Source of the DNA: Nitratireductor basaltis
GTDB lineage: Bacteria > Pseudomonadota > Alphaproteobacteria > Rhizobiales > Rhizobiaceae
DNA: 64,000 nucleotides
Reading direction: 5' to 3'
Assembly (NCBI RefSeq): GCF_000733725.1
Contig: NZ_JMQM01000001.1
Coordinates: 1,674,001-1,738,000, forward strand
Part shown: in pieces, positions 14,307 to 22,911 of the stretch
Layout of the letters: each line of letters begins with the position of its first letter
How positions within the stretch are numbered: position 1 is the stretch's first letter
Notes under the pieces: generated by a model
Told to the model about the DNA's origin: nothing
What the model saw: only the letters and a program-made list of their open reading frames with translations
Databases searched by the model: none
Made by a program: the position numbers and the translations under genes

Positions 14307-17270
14307 TCAGCTTTCCACCGGTCCGACCAGCTTGTCGAAATGACTGCGTATGGCCGAAGCGGTTTCGCTCAGATGCGCCTCCAGAACCGAAAGCTCCGGC
14401 AGATCCACCGCACGCAACAGGATGTCCGCCAAACCGGGGGGAACATCATCCGGCTCTAGCGCACCGGTCAGGCACAGCCGCTCGATCTGCATGACCGTGG
14501 AGTAGAGACGATGGGCGCTGGCCAGCGTCTCACAAATCTGCCCGTTCGCGAAGTCGGGCGACAGTTTTTCGAGGATTTCGGCCGTGCGGGTGGTGTGGAC
14601 CCCGGACTGCACGTTCCCGGTCAGCACCGCAACCTGCGCGATGAATTCCAGATCGATGATGCCGCCGGGCACCAGCTTCAGATCCCAATCGTCCCGCGGT
14701 GGCTTTTCCTCTTCGATCAGCGCGCGCATCTTGGCTGCTTCGCGACGCACCTCGGCCGCGTTCCTCTTTTGCGCCAGGATCGCCTGCACTTCTTCTTCTA
14801 CCGCCTTTTGCAGACTGTCATCACCAGCCACAGCACGGGCGCGGGTCAGCGCCATATGCTCCCAGGTCCAGGCGTCGGAACGCTGGTATTTGCGGAAGGC
14901 GTCGAGATCGGTGGCAACAGGCCCCTTGTTACCGGACGGGCGAAGGCGCAAATCCAGCTCATAGAGCACGCCTTCTGCCGTGGGAGCAGAGACCGCAGCG
15001 ATCAGGCGCTGTGTGAGGCGGGCATAGTAGTGCGGCGGGGAAAGCGGTTTTTCGCCGTCGGACTCATCCGCATCCTCGTCATGGTCGTAGAGCAGGATGA
15101 GGTCGACGTCAGAACCGGCAGTCAGCTCGCGGCTGCCAAGCTTGCCCATGCCTAGGATAGCCGTGCGGCCACCTGCAACACGCCCGTGGCGCAGAGCGAA
15201 CTCCTCCTCCACCGCCTGAAGCGCGGCGGCGATTGTCAGATCGGCCAGATCGGAAAATGCGCGCCCTGCCCGGTCGGCATCGATCGCGCCGGTCAGCAGA
15301 CGTATGCCGATCAGGAACTTCTGTTCTGCTGCGAAAATGCGCAGCCGATCCAGCAGTTCTTCATAAAGCTGGGCACCAGCCAGAAAACTTTCCAGCCGTT
15401 CCTCCAAATAGGCACGGTCGGGAAGCTCGGCGAGTAGCTGCGGATCAAGCAGACCGTCGAACACATGCGGGCGGCGGGTGATGATGGCTGCCAGCCGCGG
15501 CGCTGCGCCCATGATGGTGGCAAGCAATTGCGACAGGCGCGGATTTGATTGCAGGATCGAGAAGAGCTGGATACCGGCAGGCAGGCCAGACAGGAACTCG
15601 TCAAAGCGCAACAGCGCTTCATCGGCACGGCGTGTGGCACCGAAGGCTTCAAGAAGTGCCGGCGTGATCTCGGTCAGTCTTTCGCGCGCTTCGGCAGACT
15701 GGGTCGAGCGATAGCGCCCGAAATGCCAGCCGCGAATGACACGGCAGATATCGCTGGGGCGCTCAAAGCCGAGCTCGTTCAATGTTTCAAGCGTGCCCGG
15801 GTCATCGACATCGCCGGTAAAGACGAGATTGCCGATGCCGCGCGAGAGTTGCGGTGCAGTCTCGAACAATGCAGCGTAGTGATGTTCCACCAGCTTCAGC
15901 GTGGAGCGGAATTTCCCGGAGAATGCATCCGGTGCAAGTCCGAGCAGTCCGGCGATGCGCGCCAGTCCCTCGTCGTCATCGGGCAGCGTGTGCGACTGCT
16001 CGTCATCCACCACCTGAATGGCGTGCTCGACATCGCGCAGGAACCAGTACTGCTCCTTCAGCCCTTCAGCCGCCTCCCCGGATATCCAGCCATTTTCGGC
16101 AAGGCGGTCGAGCATCTGCGTCGTTGCCTTGCCGCGCAATTCGGGGAAGCGGCCACCGGCGATCAACTGCTGGGTCTGCACGAAGAACTCGATCTCGCGA
16201 ATACCGCCGCGTCCAAGTTTCACATTGTGGCCGCGCACGGCCACCTCGCCGTGACCCTTGTGGGCGTGGATCTGGCGCTTGATCGAATGGATGTCGGCAA
16301 TAGCCGCATAGTCGAGGAACTTGCGCCAGACATAGGGCTGCAGTTCGCGCAGGAATGCCTCGCCCGCTTTCAGATCGCCGCCCACAGGCCGCGCCTTGAT
16401 CATGGCGGCGCGTTCCCAGTTCTGGCCACGGCTTTCATAGTAATTCAGCGCCGCTTCCACCGGAATCGCCAGGGGCGTAGAGCCGGGATCGGGGCGCAGT
16501 CTCAGATCGGTGCGGAAGACATAACCGTCTTCTGTACGGTCTTGCATGATGCGCAGAAGCCGGCGGGTCAGCCGCACGAAAAGCTCTGTAACCTCATAGG
16601 GATCGGTAACAGCCGGAGCTTCCGGGTCCAGCAGGACGATCAGATCGATATCGGACGAGAAGTTGAGCTCGCAGGCACCGAGCTTGCCCATGGCCAGCAC
16701 GATCCAGCCGCAACCTTTTACGGGATCGGCGGGGTCCGGCAGCTTCAGCTTTTCCTGCCGGTGCGCGTCACGCAGGAGATAGGCGCAGGCAGCGCCGATG
16801 GCGTTTTCGGCCAAATCGCTGAGCCGTTCGACGGTCGTTTTCGTGTCTGCCGCACCGGCGAGCATGTCGAGCGCGATGAGGAAATGGGCTTCGCGCTTGG
16901 CCTGGCGCAGGGCCTTCATCACGTCTTTTTCGCTGGCATCATCAGCCATGCCGGCTTCACGCATGGCCTGCGCTATTTCACTCAGGCGGTCGTCAATAGA
17001 GGCGTCGAACAGCGCTTCCAGCGCCTGGGGCCTGCGGCGTGCGAAGTCACGGAGATAGGGCGACAGTTCCAGAACGGCGCCAAGGAAGTTCCGCAATTCG
17101 CAGGGCGTTTCAAGAAGGGCGCACAGTTTCGCGCATTCAGCCTCGGCCGCCTCTTCTGACAGGAACTCCAGTTCGCGCTCAGCCTGATCGTCATCGGTTG
17201 GAACAAGCTTTGCCGCTGGTTTGCCGAACCAGATCGCGCCTGTCTCGCCTTCAAATTCCTTGCCTTCCAT
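14307..17270 (-). CDS. glnE: Bifunctional glutamine synthetase adenylyltransferase/adenylyl-removing enzyme
   Basis: A 987-residue enzyme controlling glutamine synthetase by adenylylation and deadenylylation in response to PII and glutamine. Two nucleotidyltransferase-type domains are visible. The N-terminal adenylyl-removing one has ELNFSSDIDLIVLLD, and the C-terminal adenylyl-transferase has GSRELTAGSDVDLILLYDHD. Length is normal. Its ATG lies directly against the stop of the upstream histidine kinase gene (0-base spacing), so the regulator, kinase and glnE genes form one minus-strand unit. It is convergent with the PleC-type gene. Confidence 0.97.
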   Translation of the reverse strand: MEGKEFEGETGAIWFGKPAAKLVPTDDDQAERELEFLSEEAAEAECAKLCALLETPCELRNFLGAVLELSPYLRDFARRRPQALEALFDASIDDRLSEIAQAMREAGMADDASEKDVMKALRQAKREAHFLIALDMLAGAADTKTTVERLSDLAENAIGAACAYLLRDAHRQEKLKLPDPADPVKGCGWIVLAMGKLGACELNFSSDIDLIVLLDPEAPAVTDPYEVTELFVRLTRRLLRIMQDRTEDGYVFRTDLRLRPDPGSTPLAIPVEAALNYYESRGQNWERAAMIKARPVGGDLKAGEAFLRELQPYVWRKFLDYAAIADIHSIKRQIHAHKGHGEVAVRGHNVKLGRGGIREIEFFVQTQQLIAGGRFPELRGKATTQMLDRLAENGWISGEAAEGLKEQYWFLRDVEHAIQVVDDEQSHTLPDDDEGLARIAGLLGLAPDAFSGKFRSTLKLVEHHYAALFETAPQLSRGIGNLVFTGDVDDPGTLETLNELGFERPSDICRVIRGWHFGRYRSTQSAEARERLTEITPALLEAFGATRRADEALLRFDEFLSGLPAGIQLFSILQSNPRLSQLLATIMGAAPRLAAIITRRPHVFDGLLDPQLLAELPDRAYLEERLESFLAGAQLYEELLDRLRIFAAEQKFLIGIRLLTGAIDADRAGRAFSDLADLTIAAALQAVEEEFALRHGRVAGGRTAILGMGKLGSRELTAGSDVDLILLYDHDEDADESDGEKPLSPPHYYARLTQRLIAAVSAPTAEGVLYELDLRLRPSGNKGPVATDLDAFRKYQRSDAWTWEHMALTRARAVAGDDSLQKAVEEEVQAILAQKRNAAEVRREAAKMRALIEEEKPPRDDWDLKLVPGGIIDLEFIAQVAVLTGNVQSGVHTTRTAEILEKLSPDFANGQICETLASAHRLYSTVMQIERLCLTGALEPDDVPPGLADILLRAVDLPELSVLEAHLSETASAIRSHFDKLVGPVES

Positions 17271-18668
17271 CTAGCCCTTCTTGCGTGCGGGGAATGTCAT
17301 GGCAACTGACAACCCCTCGCCTGCGCCGTCAAGCTCAAGACTGCCGCCATGAAACTTCATCACGGCTTTTGCCAGGCTCAAACCGAGGCCGGAACCGGGC
17401 TGGCTTCTGCTCGGTTCCAGACGCACGAAACGTTCCGTGGCGCGTTCACGGTCTTCGGGCGGAATACCCGGACCGGTGTCTCGGACCACGATTTGTGCGC
17501 CGTCGCCCTCGCGCTTCAGGCTCACAGTCACCTTCGGGGCTTCTGCCTCGGAGGAGTATTTGATGGCATTGTCGATAATGTTGGAAAGCGCCTGACCGAC
17601 CAGTTCGCGATTGCCTACGACACTGACATTGTCGGTAGCCTCGGCGCTAAGCTCGACGCCACAGTCCTCGGCCAGCGGCTCATAAAGCTCAACCACATCG
17701 GCCAGAATGGCCGACAAATCGATTTCGTCCTGATTTTCTGCGGAATAGCCGGCCTCAAGCCGCGAGATCATGAGAATTGCATTGAATGTGCGGATGAGCT
17801 GGTCGGATTCGGCAATCGTCTGCTCCAGAGCTGCTCGGCTTGCGCTTTCATCCGAAACATCCGCAAGTGCTGCCTCGGCGCGGTTGCGCAAGCGTGTGAG
17901 CGGCGTCTTCAGATCATGCGCGATATTGTCGGAAACCTGCTTGAGCCCCTCGTTGAGCGCATTGATGCGGTCAAGCATGCGGTTGAGATTTTCCGAGAGA
18001 CGATCGAATTCGTCCCCCGCGCCACTCACCGGAAGGCGTTGGTTGAGGTCGCCTCCCATGATCTGTCGGCTGGCTTCGGACACATTGTCGATGCGCTTGA
18101 GCGCACGCCGCCCCACGAAGTACCAGATCAGCAGCGCGCCCAGCCCCATCATGCCCAGAGCTGCCATCAGCGCCCGCCGGACCACGGTTCTGAAGCGCTC
18201 GGGTTCGCCAAGATCGCGACCGACAAGCAGCATCATCGAGTTGGGAAGTTCGATCACCTGTGCGACCGCGGTGTGGTTGGTGGCGCCGGAATCCTGCGCG
18301 TCACCATAGCGGTCATAGGAAAAGGGCCGCTCGGTCCATCCGGAACGGTCAAGCACACCGGGCTGAAGCCCTTCGACATTTCCCGACAGGATCTCGCCGG
18401 TCGGTCCGGCCAGAAGGTAGAGATTGGCGCCGGGCTGACGCGAACGCATGTCGAGGACCCGGGCGAGTGTCGCAAGCCCGCCGCGCCTGTAGGCCCGACC
18501 AAGATCGGCCACCTCCTCCACAATGGCTTCCCGCGTCTGAACGGTGAGAATGCGCACGGAAAGGGAGGTGACATAAACAACAAGCACCGTGGCGCAGATG
18601 GCAAAGAGAAGCAGATAGAGCGCGGACAGACGTGCTGCCGTTGTGCGCATGACAGCCGGGAGTCGCAT
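17271..18668 (-). CDS. Sensor histidine kinase (HAMP type) paired with the adjacent regulator
   Basis: A 465-residue inner-membrane kinase. Transmembrane helices lie at about residues 10-35 and 165-190, with a periplasmic sensor domain between them. A HAMP domain follows (RRALKRIDNVSEASRQIMGGDL). The H-box is NIAHDLKTPLTRLRNRAE with His251, followed by N-box NIIDNAIKYSS and G-boxes DTGPGIP and GSGLGLSLAKAV. It starts 4 bases after its response regulator and ends at glnE. The position beside degP in rhizobia suggests an envelope-related role, but the stimulus is not known. Confidence 0.92.
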   Translation of the reverse strand: MRLPAVMRTTAARLSALYLLLFAICATVLVVYVTSLSVRILTVQTREAIVEEVADLGRAYRRGGLATLARVLDMRSRQPGANLYLLAGPTGEILSGNVEGLQPGVLDRSGWTERPFSYDRYGDAQDSGATNHTAVAQVIELPNSMMLLVGRDLGEPERFRTVVRRALMAALGMMGLGALLIWYFVGRRALKRIDNVSEASRQIMGGDLNQRLPVSGAGDEFDRLSENLNRMLDRINALNEGLKQVSDNIAHDLKTPLTRLRNRAEAALADVSDESASRAALEQTIAESDQLIRTFNAILMISRLEAGYSAENQDEIDLSAILADVVELYEPLAEDCGVELSAEATDNVSVVGNRELVGQALSNIIDNAIKYSSEAEAPKVTVSLKREGDGAQIVVRDTGPGIPPEDRERATERFVRLEPSRSQPGSGLGLSLAKAVMKFHGGSLELDGAGEGLSVAMTFPARKKG

Positions 18669-18672
18669 GGGC

Positions 18673-19347
18673 TCAGTCCGCTCTCAACATGTAACCCGCA
18701 CCGCGCACGGTATGCAGAACCGGGGTTTCGAAGCCCTTCTCTATCTTGCCGCGAAGCCTTGAGATGTGGACATCGATCACATTGGTCTGCGGATCGAAGT
18801 GGTAGTCCCAGACATGTTCCAGAAGCATGGTGCGCGTGACCACCTTGCCCGCATTGCGCATCAGATATTCCAGCAGCCTGAACTCACGCGGCTGCAGCGT
18901 GATCTCCTCGCCGGCGCGCCGCACCTGGTGTGTCAGACGATCAAGTTCCAGATCACCGACCACATAGCGCGTCTCGACATCCTTCGCACCGATGCGGCGG
19001 CGAAGGACCTCGACACGGGCCAGAAGCTCGGAAAACGCATAGGGTTTCGTCAGATAGTCGTCACCACCGGCGCGCAGCCCGGTCACACGGTCGTCCACTT
19101 CCCCCAAAGCCGACAGCACCAGTGCGGGCGTGGTGTCACCCTTCTCGCGCAACTCGCTGATGACCGACAATCCATCGCGACGGGGAAGCAGGCGGTCCAC
19201 CACATAGACATCATAGCTGCCAGTGTCGGCGAGGTTGAAACCCGTTTCGCCATCGGGTGCGATATCGGCAACATGGCCGGCTTCGAGGAAGGCTTTCTTC
19301 AGATAGTCGGCCGCCTCGCGGTCATCTTCGATTAGCAAAATCTTCAT
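18673..19347 (-). CDS. OmpR/PhoB-family response regulator
   Basis: A 224-residue two-component regulator. The receiver domain has the acidic pair in LLIEDD, phospho-acceptor Asp51 in VVDRLLPRRDG, the conserved Ser/Thr in VLSALG and Lys in YLTKPYAF. A C-terminal winged helix follows (LQPREFRLLEYLMRNAGKV, HISRLRGKIEKGF). The ATG at 19347 is chosen because AGAGG lies 8 bases upstream and it begins the receiver fold. The degP gene upstream ends in a strong terminator, so this pair probably has its own promoter at about 19350-19385. Confidence 0.94.
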   Translation of the reverse strand: MKILLIEDDREAADYLKKAFLEAGHVADIAPDGETGFNLADTGSYDVYVVDRLLPRRDGLSVISELREKGDTTPALVLSALGEVDDRVTGLRAGGDDYLTKPYAFSELLARVEVLRRRIGAKDVETRYVVGDLELDRLTHQVRRAGEEITLQPREFRLLEYLMRNAGKVVTRTMLLEHVWDYHFDPQTNVIDVHISRLRGKIEKGFETPVLHTVRGAGYMLRAD

Positions 19348-19386
19348 TAAGCACACCTCTTCCGCCACCCCGTGAGAGGCTTGTGA

Positions 19387-19420
19387 GAAAAAGGCGCCGC
19401 AGCATGTTGCCACGGCGCCT
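19387..19420 (-). terminator. Intrinsic terminator of degP
   Basis: On the minus strand AGGCGCCG (19413-19420) pairs perfectly with CGGCGCCT (19392-19399) across a 13-base loop and is followed by a run of five T. It sits 30-60 bases after the degP stop codon. Confidence 0.85.
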
Positions 19421-19449
19421 GTTGTTCGTTCGGCAGGCCAGCCGCCGGT

Positions 19450-20970
19450 CTAGCCGATCGGCAGCGCGATAAAGCGGTTGGCGCCTTCACGTACGACCTG
19501 CAGCAATACTGCGCTGCGACCGTCGTCGGAAGCGGCATCCACGGCATCACGCAGAGCCTTGACCGACTTCACTTCCTTCGAATTTACCGAGCGGATCACG
19601 TCACCTGGCAGAATGCCGTTGTCTTCGGCCTCGCTACCTGCTTCCACATCAGTGACGAGCAAGCCGTCGCCATCTTCAGCAGGGGCCAGATAAAGGCCAA
19701 AACCCGCCTCGGCGACCTCTGCTTCCGGCCGGTCTTCCTCAGGCTCTGCAGCTGCGACTTCTTCCTGCTCGGTCATCTCACCCAGCTTGACATCGATCGT
19801 CTGTGCCTCGCCGTTGCGCCACAAGGTGACCTCGACTGTCGCATTGGGCTTCATGTCGCCGATGGTGCGGGCAAGATCCTTGGGCGAATCGATATTCTCG
19901 CCCTCGACCGCGATCACCACGTCACCAGCGCGGATCCCCGCCTTGTCTGCCGGTTCACCGGCAGTCGCATCATTGATCAGCGCGCCCTTGGCTTCGTCGA
20001 GGCCCAGCGATTCAGCGATTTCCTCGGTAACGGGCTGGATCTGCACGCCCAGCCAGCCGCGCTTGATGCTGCCATTCTCGATGAGCTGGCTGACGACGTT
20101 CTTTGCAAGTGATGCAGGAATTGCGAAAGCGATGCCCACATTACCGCCCGACGGTGAAAAGATAGCGGTATTCACACCAACGACCTCACCCGACAGGTTG
20201 AAGGCCGGGCCGCCGGAGTTGCCCTTGTTGACCGCAGCATCGATCTGGATGAAGTCGTCATAGACTCCCGCACCGATTTCGCGACCACGTGCGGAGACAA
20301 TACCGGCCGTCACCGTACCGCCAAGACCGAAGGGGTTGCCGACAGCAACCACCCAGTCACCGACCCGCACCTTCGCATCATCGGCGAAGTCGACATAGGT
20401 GAATTCACGCTCTTCCTCGACCTTCAGGACAGCCAGATCGGTGCGCTCGTCGCTGCCGACGAGTTCGGCATCGATCTCAGTGCCGTCATCCATCACAACC
20501 GTATAGGCGCTGCCGCCACGGATCACGTGATGGTTGGTGACAAGATAGCCATCTTCCGAGATGAAGAAACCGGACCCCTGGGAGATCGGACGTTCTGCGC
20601 GGCGCTCATTGCGCGGACGGCGCTGGCGGAACTCTTCACGCGGGCTCTCGCCGAAACGGTCGAAGAAGCGGCGCAGCGGATGGTTCTCAGGCAGGTTCTC
20701 CATGCCGGGCATGCCGAATTGCTCGATACCGCCGGCGGTCTCACGAACCTCGCCCTTCACCCGCACCGACACAACGGCTGGCGAGACAACCTCGACGACG
20801 TCGCCGAAGCTTGGCGCCTGGATTGGCTGATCAAGCTTCACCGGATCCGCAAGGACGGGCACGGTACCGGTTGTAACGGCGCCAAAACCAAGCGAGCCTG
20901 CAACGGCCAGGGAGGCAACTGCAGCTGCGAGTTTGGTACGGGTTTTTCTGATATTGTTGTTTGCGCTCAT
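19450..20970 (-). CDS. degP: Periplasmic serine protease of the DegP/HtrA (Do) family
   Basis: A 506-residue envelope protease/chaperone. The signal peptide covers residues 1 to about 41 and ends in VLADPV. The catalytic triad is His148 (TNHHVI), Asp178 (ERTDLAVLKV) and Ser252 (GNSGGPAF). Two PDZ domains follow, at about 290-385 and 410-500, separated by an acidic Glu/Pro-rich linker. The ATG at 20970 directly begins a basic signal sequence. In rhizobia degP follows cycHJKL; here a hydrolase-OsmC gene lies between. It ends in a strong terminator, and inverted repeats lie upstream of its start. Confidence 0.96.
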   Translation of the reverse strand: MSANNNIRKTRTKLAAAVASLAVAGSLGFGAVTTGTVPVLADPVKLDQPIQAPSFGDVVEVVSPAVVSVRVKGEVRETAGGIEQFGMPGMENLPENHPLRRFFDRFGESPREEFRQRRPRNERRAERPISQGSGFFISEDGYLVTNHHVIRGGSAYTVVMDDGTEIDAELVGSDERTDLAVLKVEEEREFTYVDFADDAKVRVGDWVVAVGNPFGLGGTVTAGIVSARGREIGAGVYDDFIQIDAAVNKGNSGGPAFNLSGEVVGVNTAIFSPSGGNVGIAFAIPASLAKNVVSQLIENGSIKRGWLGVQIQPVTEEIAESLGLDEAKGALINDATAGEPADKAGIRAGDVVIAVEGENIDSPKDLARTIGDMKPNATVEVTLWRNGEAQTIDVKLGEMTEQEEVAAAEPEEDRPEAEVAEAGFGLYLAPAEDGDGLLVTDVEAGSEAEDNGILPGDVIRSVNSKEVKSVKALRDAVDAASDDGRSAVLLQVVREGANRFIALPIG

Positions 20971-21060
20971 GTCGCGTTCGGCTCCTCTTGCCTTTCGCTG
21001 AAATCACATCGTGGCGGCAGCAGGTAGCACCCGCAGCGCCTCACTTGCAGAAATACATAG

Positions 21061-21110
21061 GTAACGACACATTACGGCGCCATTTCCGAGGCATGAAACT
21101 TTCGTAATGT
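21061..21110. promoter_or_regulatory. Inverted repeats in the degP upstream region
   Basis: ACATTACG (21069-21076) and CGTAATGT (21103-21110) are perfect 8-base inverted arms. The left arm overlaps a second inverted repeat, GTAA-N7-TTAC (21061-21075). They lie 90-140 bases before the degP start codon and could be operator sites for the adjacent response regulator or another envelope-stress regulator. This is inference from position only. Confidence 0.35.
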
Positions 21111-21125
21111 TTGCGCTCCCGCTGG

Positions 21126-22361
21126 TCATTCCTCATCTTCATCAACCAGTCGCGTCAGGACATGGGAGCTGTTTTCCAAGGTTCTGTGCACCGGGCATTT
21201 GTTTGCGATCTCGACGACTTTCGCACGCAAGGCTTCATCGAGTTCGCCCTCAACGCTGATCAGACGGTCAAACTGGTCGATCCGCCCGGACTTCCCATTG
21301 GATATGTCCGACCCGCTGTCCTTCCGGTGAACCTTGCGATGCGAGACATCCACGCTCACACGCCCCAGATCAATCTTCTTGTGCTGGGCGTAGATGCGCA
21401 GGGTCATGGAGGTGCAGGCACCGAGCGCCGCTGACAGGAAATCATAAGGGGAAGGTCCGGTGTCGTCGCCACCCATCTCCTCCGGTTCGTCTGCAAAAAG
21501 CCTGTGGCGCCCTGCCTGCACCGCGTTCTGGAATTGGCCCACGCCGGTTTCCGACACGCGAACATGCTCGATCGGCTCTTCTGCCTGCGAATGATCCGGT
21601 GCCAGATAGCGCGACGCCCAGCCGGCAATGACGCTTGCTGCAAACCGCGCATCCGCCTCATCGGTCAGAAGGTGGTCTGCCTTGTCGAGCGAAACGAAGC
21701 TTTTCGGATGACGCGCCGCCGTGAATATGGCCGTCGCGCTGTCGATGCCGACGATTTCGTCGCCGGGCGCATGCATGATCAAGAGCGGCTTGCGCAGATC
21801 CTTTATTGCGTCTGCCAGTTTGTGCTCGCGCACATCATCAAGAAACTGCCGCTCGATGGTGAAATGCCGGCCATGGAGATCAACCCGCGCCTTGCCGCTG
21901 CGCTCGATTTCACCAATATCCGCGTGGAAGTTTTCAAGAACATGGTCGGCGTCCGAAGGCGCGCCCAATGTCACCACCGCTTGCACCTCCTCCACCTTTC
22001 CAGCCGCAGCCAGGACTGCAGCCCCACCCAGTGAATGTCCGATCATCAGGGCCGGCGCTTCGAGATTGGAGCGCATGAAATCAACGGCGGAATAGATATC
22101 CTGGATATTGGTGGAGAAATTTGTGGAGGCGAACTCGCCCTCACTCGACCCCAGGCCCGTGAAGTCGAAACGCAGGACCGCGATGCCCGCGCGCGCGAGT
22201 TCAGAACCTATCCGGCGCAGGCCGACCAGATCCTTGGAGCAGGTAAAGCAGTGGACAAGCAGAGCGTATCCGCGCACCGGTCCGTTGGGCAGGTCGAGAC
22301 GGGCGGCAAGCCGTGCACCGGAATGACCGTCGAATTCCAGCTTTTGCGTTTTCTCGACCAT
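21126..22361 (-). CDS. Bifunctional alpha/beta-hydrolase-OsmC fusion protein
   Basis: A 411-residue cytoplasmic protein. Residues 1 to about 255 form an alpha/beta hydrolase with the nucleophile elbow GHSLGGAAVL and the strand VHCFTCSKD. Residues about 265-411 form an OsmC/Ohr-like domain (GGDDTGPSPYDFLSAALGACTSMTLRIYA) with the cysteine pair expected for hydroperoxide reduction (ACTS and NKCPVHRTLE). The fusion is a known family found in proteobacteria. The ATG at 22361 follows GGGAG. It lies between ccmH and degP on the same strand. The physiological substrate is not known. Confidence 0.9.
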   Translation of the reverse strand: MVEKTQKLEFDGHSGARLAARLDLPNGPVRGYALLVHCFTCSKDLVGLRRIGSELARAGIAVLRFDFTGLGSSEGEFASTNFSTNIQDIYSAVDFMRSNLEAPALMIGHSLGGAAVLAAAGKVEEVQAVVTLGAPSDADHVLENFHADIGEIERSGKARVDLHGRHFTIERQFLDDVREHKLADAIKDLRKPLLIMHAPGDEIVGIDSATAIFTAARHPKSFVSLDKADHLLTDEADARFAASVIAGWASRYLAPDHSQAEEPIEHVRVSETGVGQFQNAVQAGRHRLFADEPEEMGGDDTGPSPYDFLSAALGACTSMTLRIYAQHKKIDLGRVSVDVSHRKVHRKDSGSDISNGKSGRIDQFDRLISVEGELDEALRAKVVEIANKCPVHRTLENSSHVLTRLVDEDEE

Positions 22362-22436
22362 AATGTCTCCCTCACCTGAGAAGATAGGCAAGGTGCATCA
22401 AAAGCAAAGTTATACAACAGGGATCTACGGCTGCCT

Positions 22437-22907
22437 TCAGCTGTCCCGCCGCTCTGCGAGAATGCGTTCCAAGCGCTGCTCCTCCTCCTCGCTCAGACTG
22501 GCTGCCTTGCGCCTGCGGTGGCTTCCCACCGTTGTGAAGGCAAGCAAAAGACCGATGAGCAACAGGATTGCGGGCGCGCCCCACAGCAAGGCGTTGCCCC
22601 ATGAAAAGCGCGGCTTGAGAAGAACGAACTCGCCGTAGCGATCCACGATATAGTCGATCACTTCTTCGTCAGTGTCTCCAGCAACGAGGCGTTCCCGCAC
22701 GAGAACACGGAGATCGCGCGCCAGATCGGCATTGGAATCGTCTATGGACTGGTTCTGGCAAACCATGCAGCGCAGATTGAGCGAAAGATCGCGGGCGCGC
22801 TGTTCCAGAACCGGATCTTCGAGCACTTCATCGGGTTCGACGGCATTGGCCGGCGACAATGTCAGTATTGTGAGGAGCAGCGCTGCGGCAAGTTTCTTCC
22901 AGGGCAT
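22437..22907 (-). CDS. ccmH: Cytochrome c-type biogenesis protein CcmH (CycL)
   Basis: A 156-residue periplasmic, membrane-anchored thiol-disulfide protein that keeps apocytochrome c reduced for haem ligation. A signal peptide (to about residue 22) precedes the CcmH redox motif [13 protein letters not shown]-terminal helix ([18 protein letters not shown]) is followed by a basic-acidic tail. The ATG at 22907 lies inside the last codons of ccmF, so the genes overlap and are translationally coupled. It is the last gene of ccmI-ccmE-ccmF-ccmH. Confidence 0.95.
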   Translation of the reverse strand: MPWKKLAAALLLTILTLSPANAVEPDEVLEDPVLEQRARDLSLNLRCMVCQNQSIDDSNADLARDLRVLVRERLVAGDTDEEVIDYIVDRYGEFVLLKPRFSWGNALLWGAPAILLLIGLLLAFTTVGSHRRRKAASLSEEEEQRLERILAERRDS

Positions 22908-22911
22908 GCTG

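Noticed and set aside
15549-17159. Long plus-strand open frame of 536 codons opposite glnE.
   Set aside because: It lies wholly antisense to a clear glnE, has no ribosome binding site or recognisable domain, and arises from the GC-rich codon bias of the real gene.
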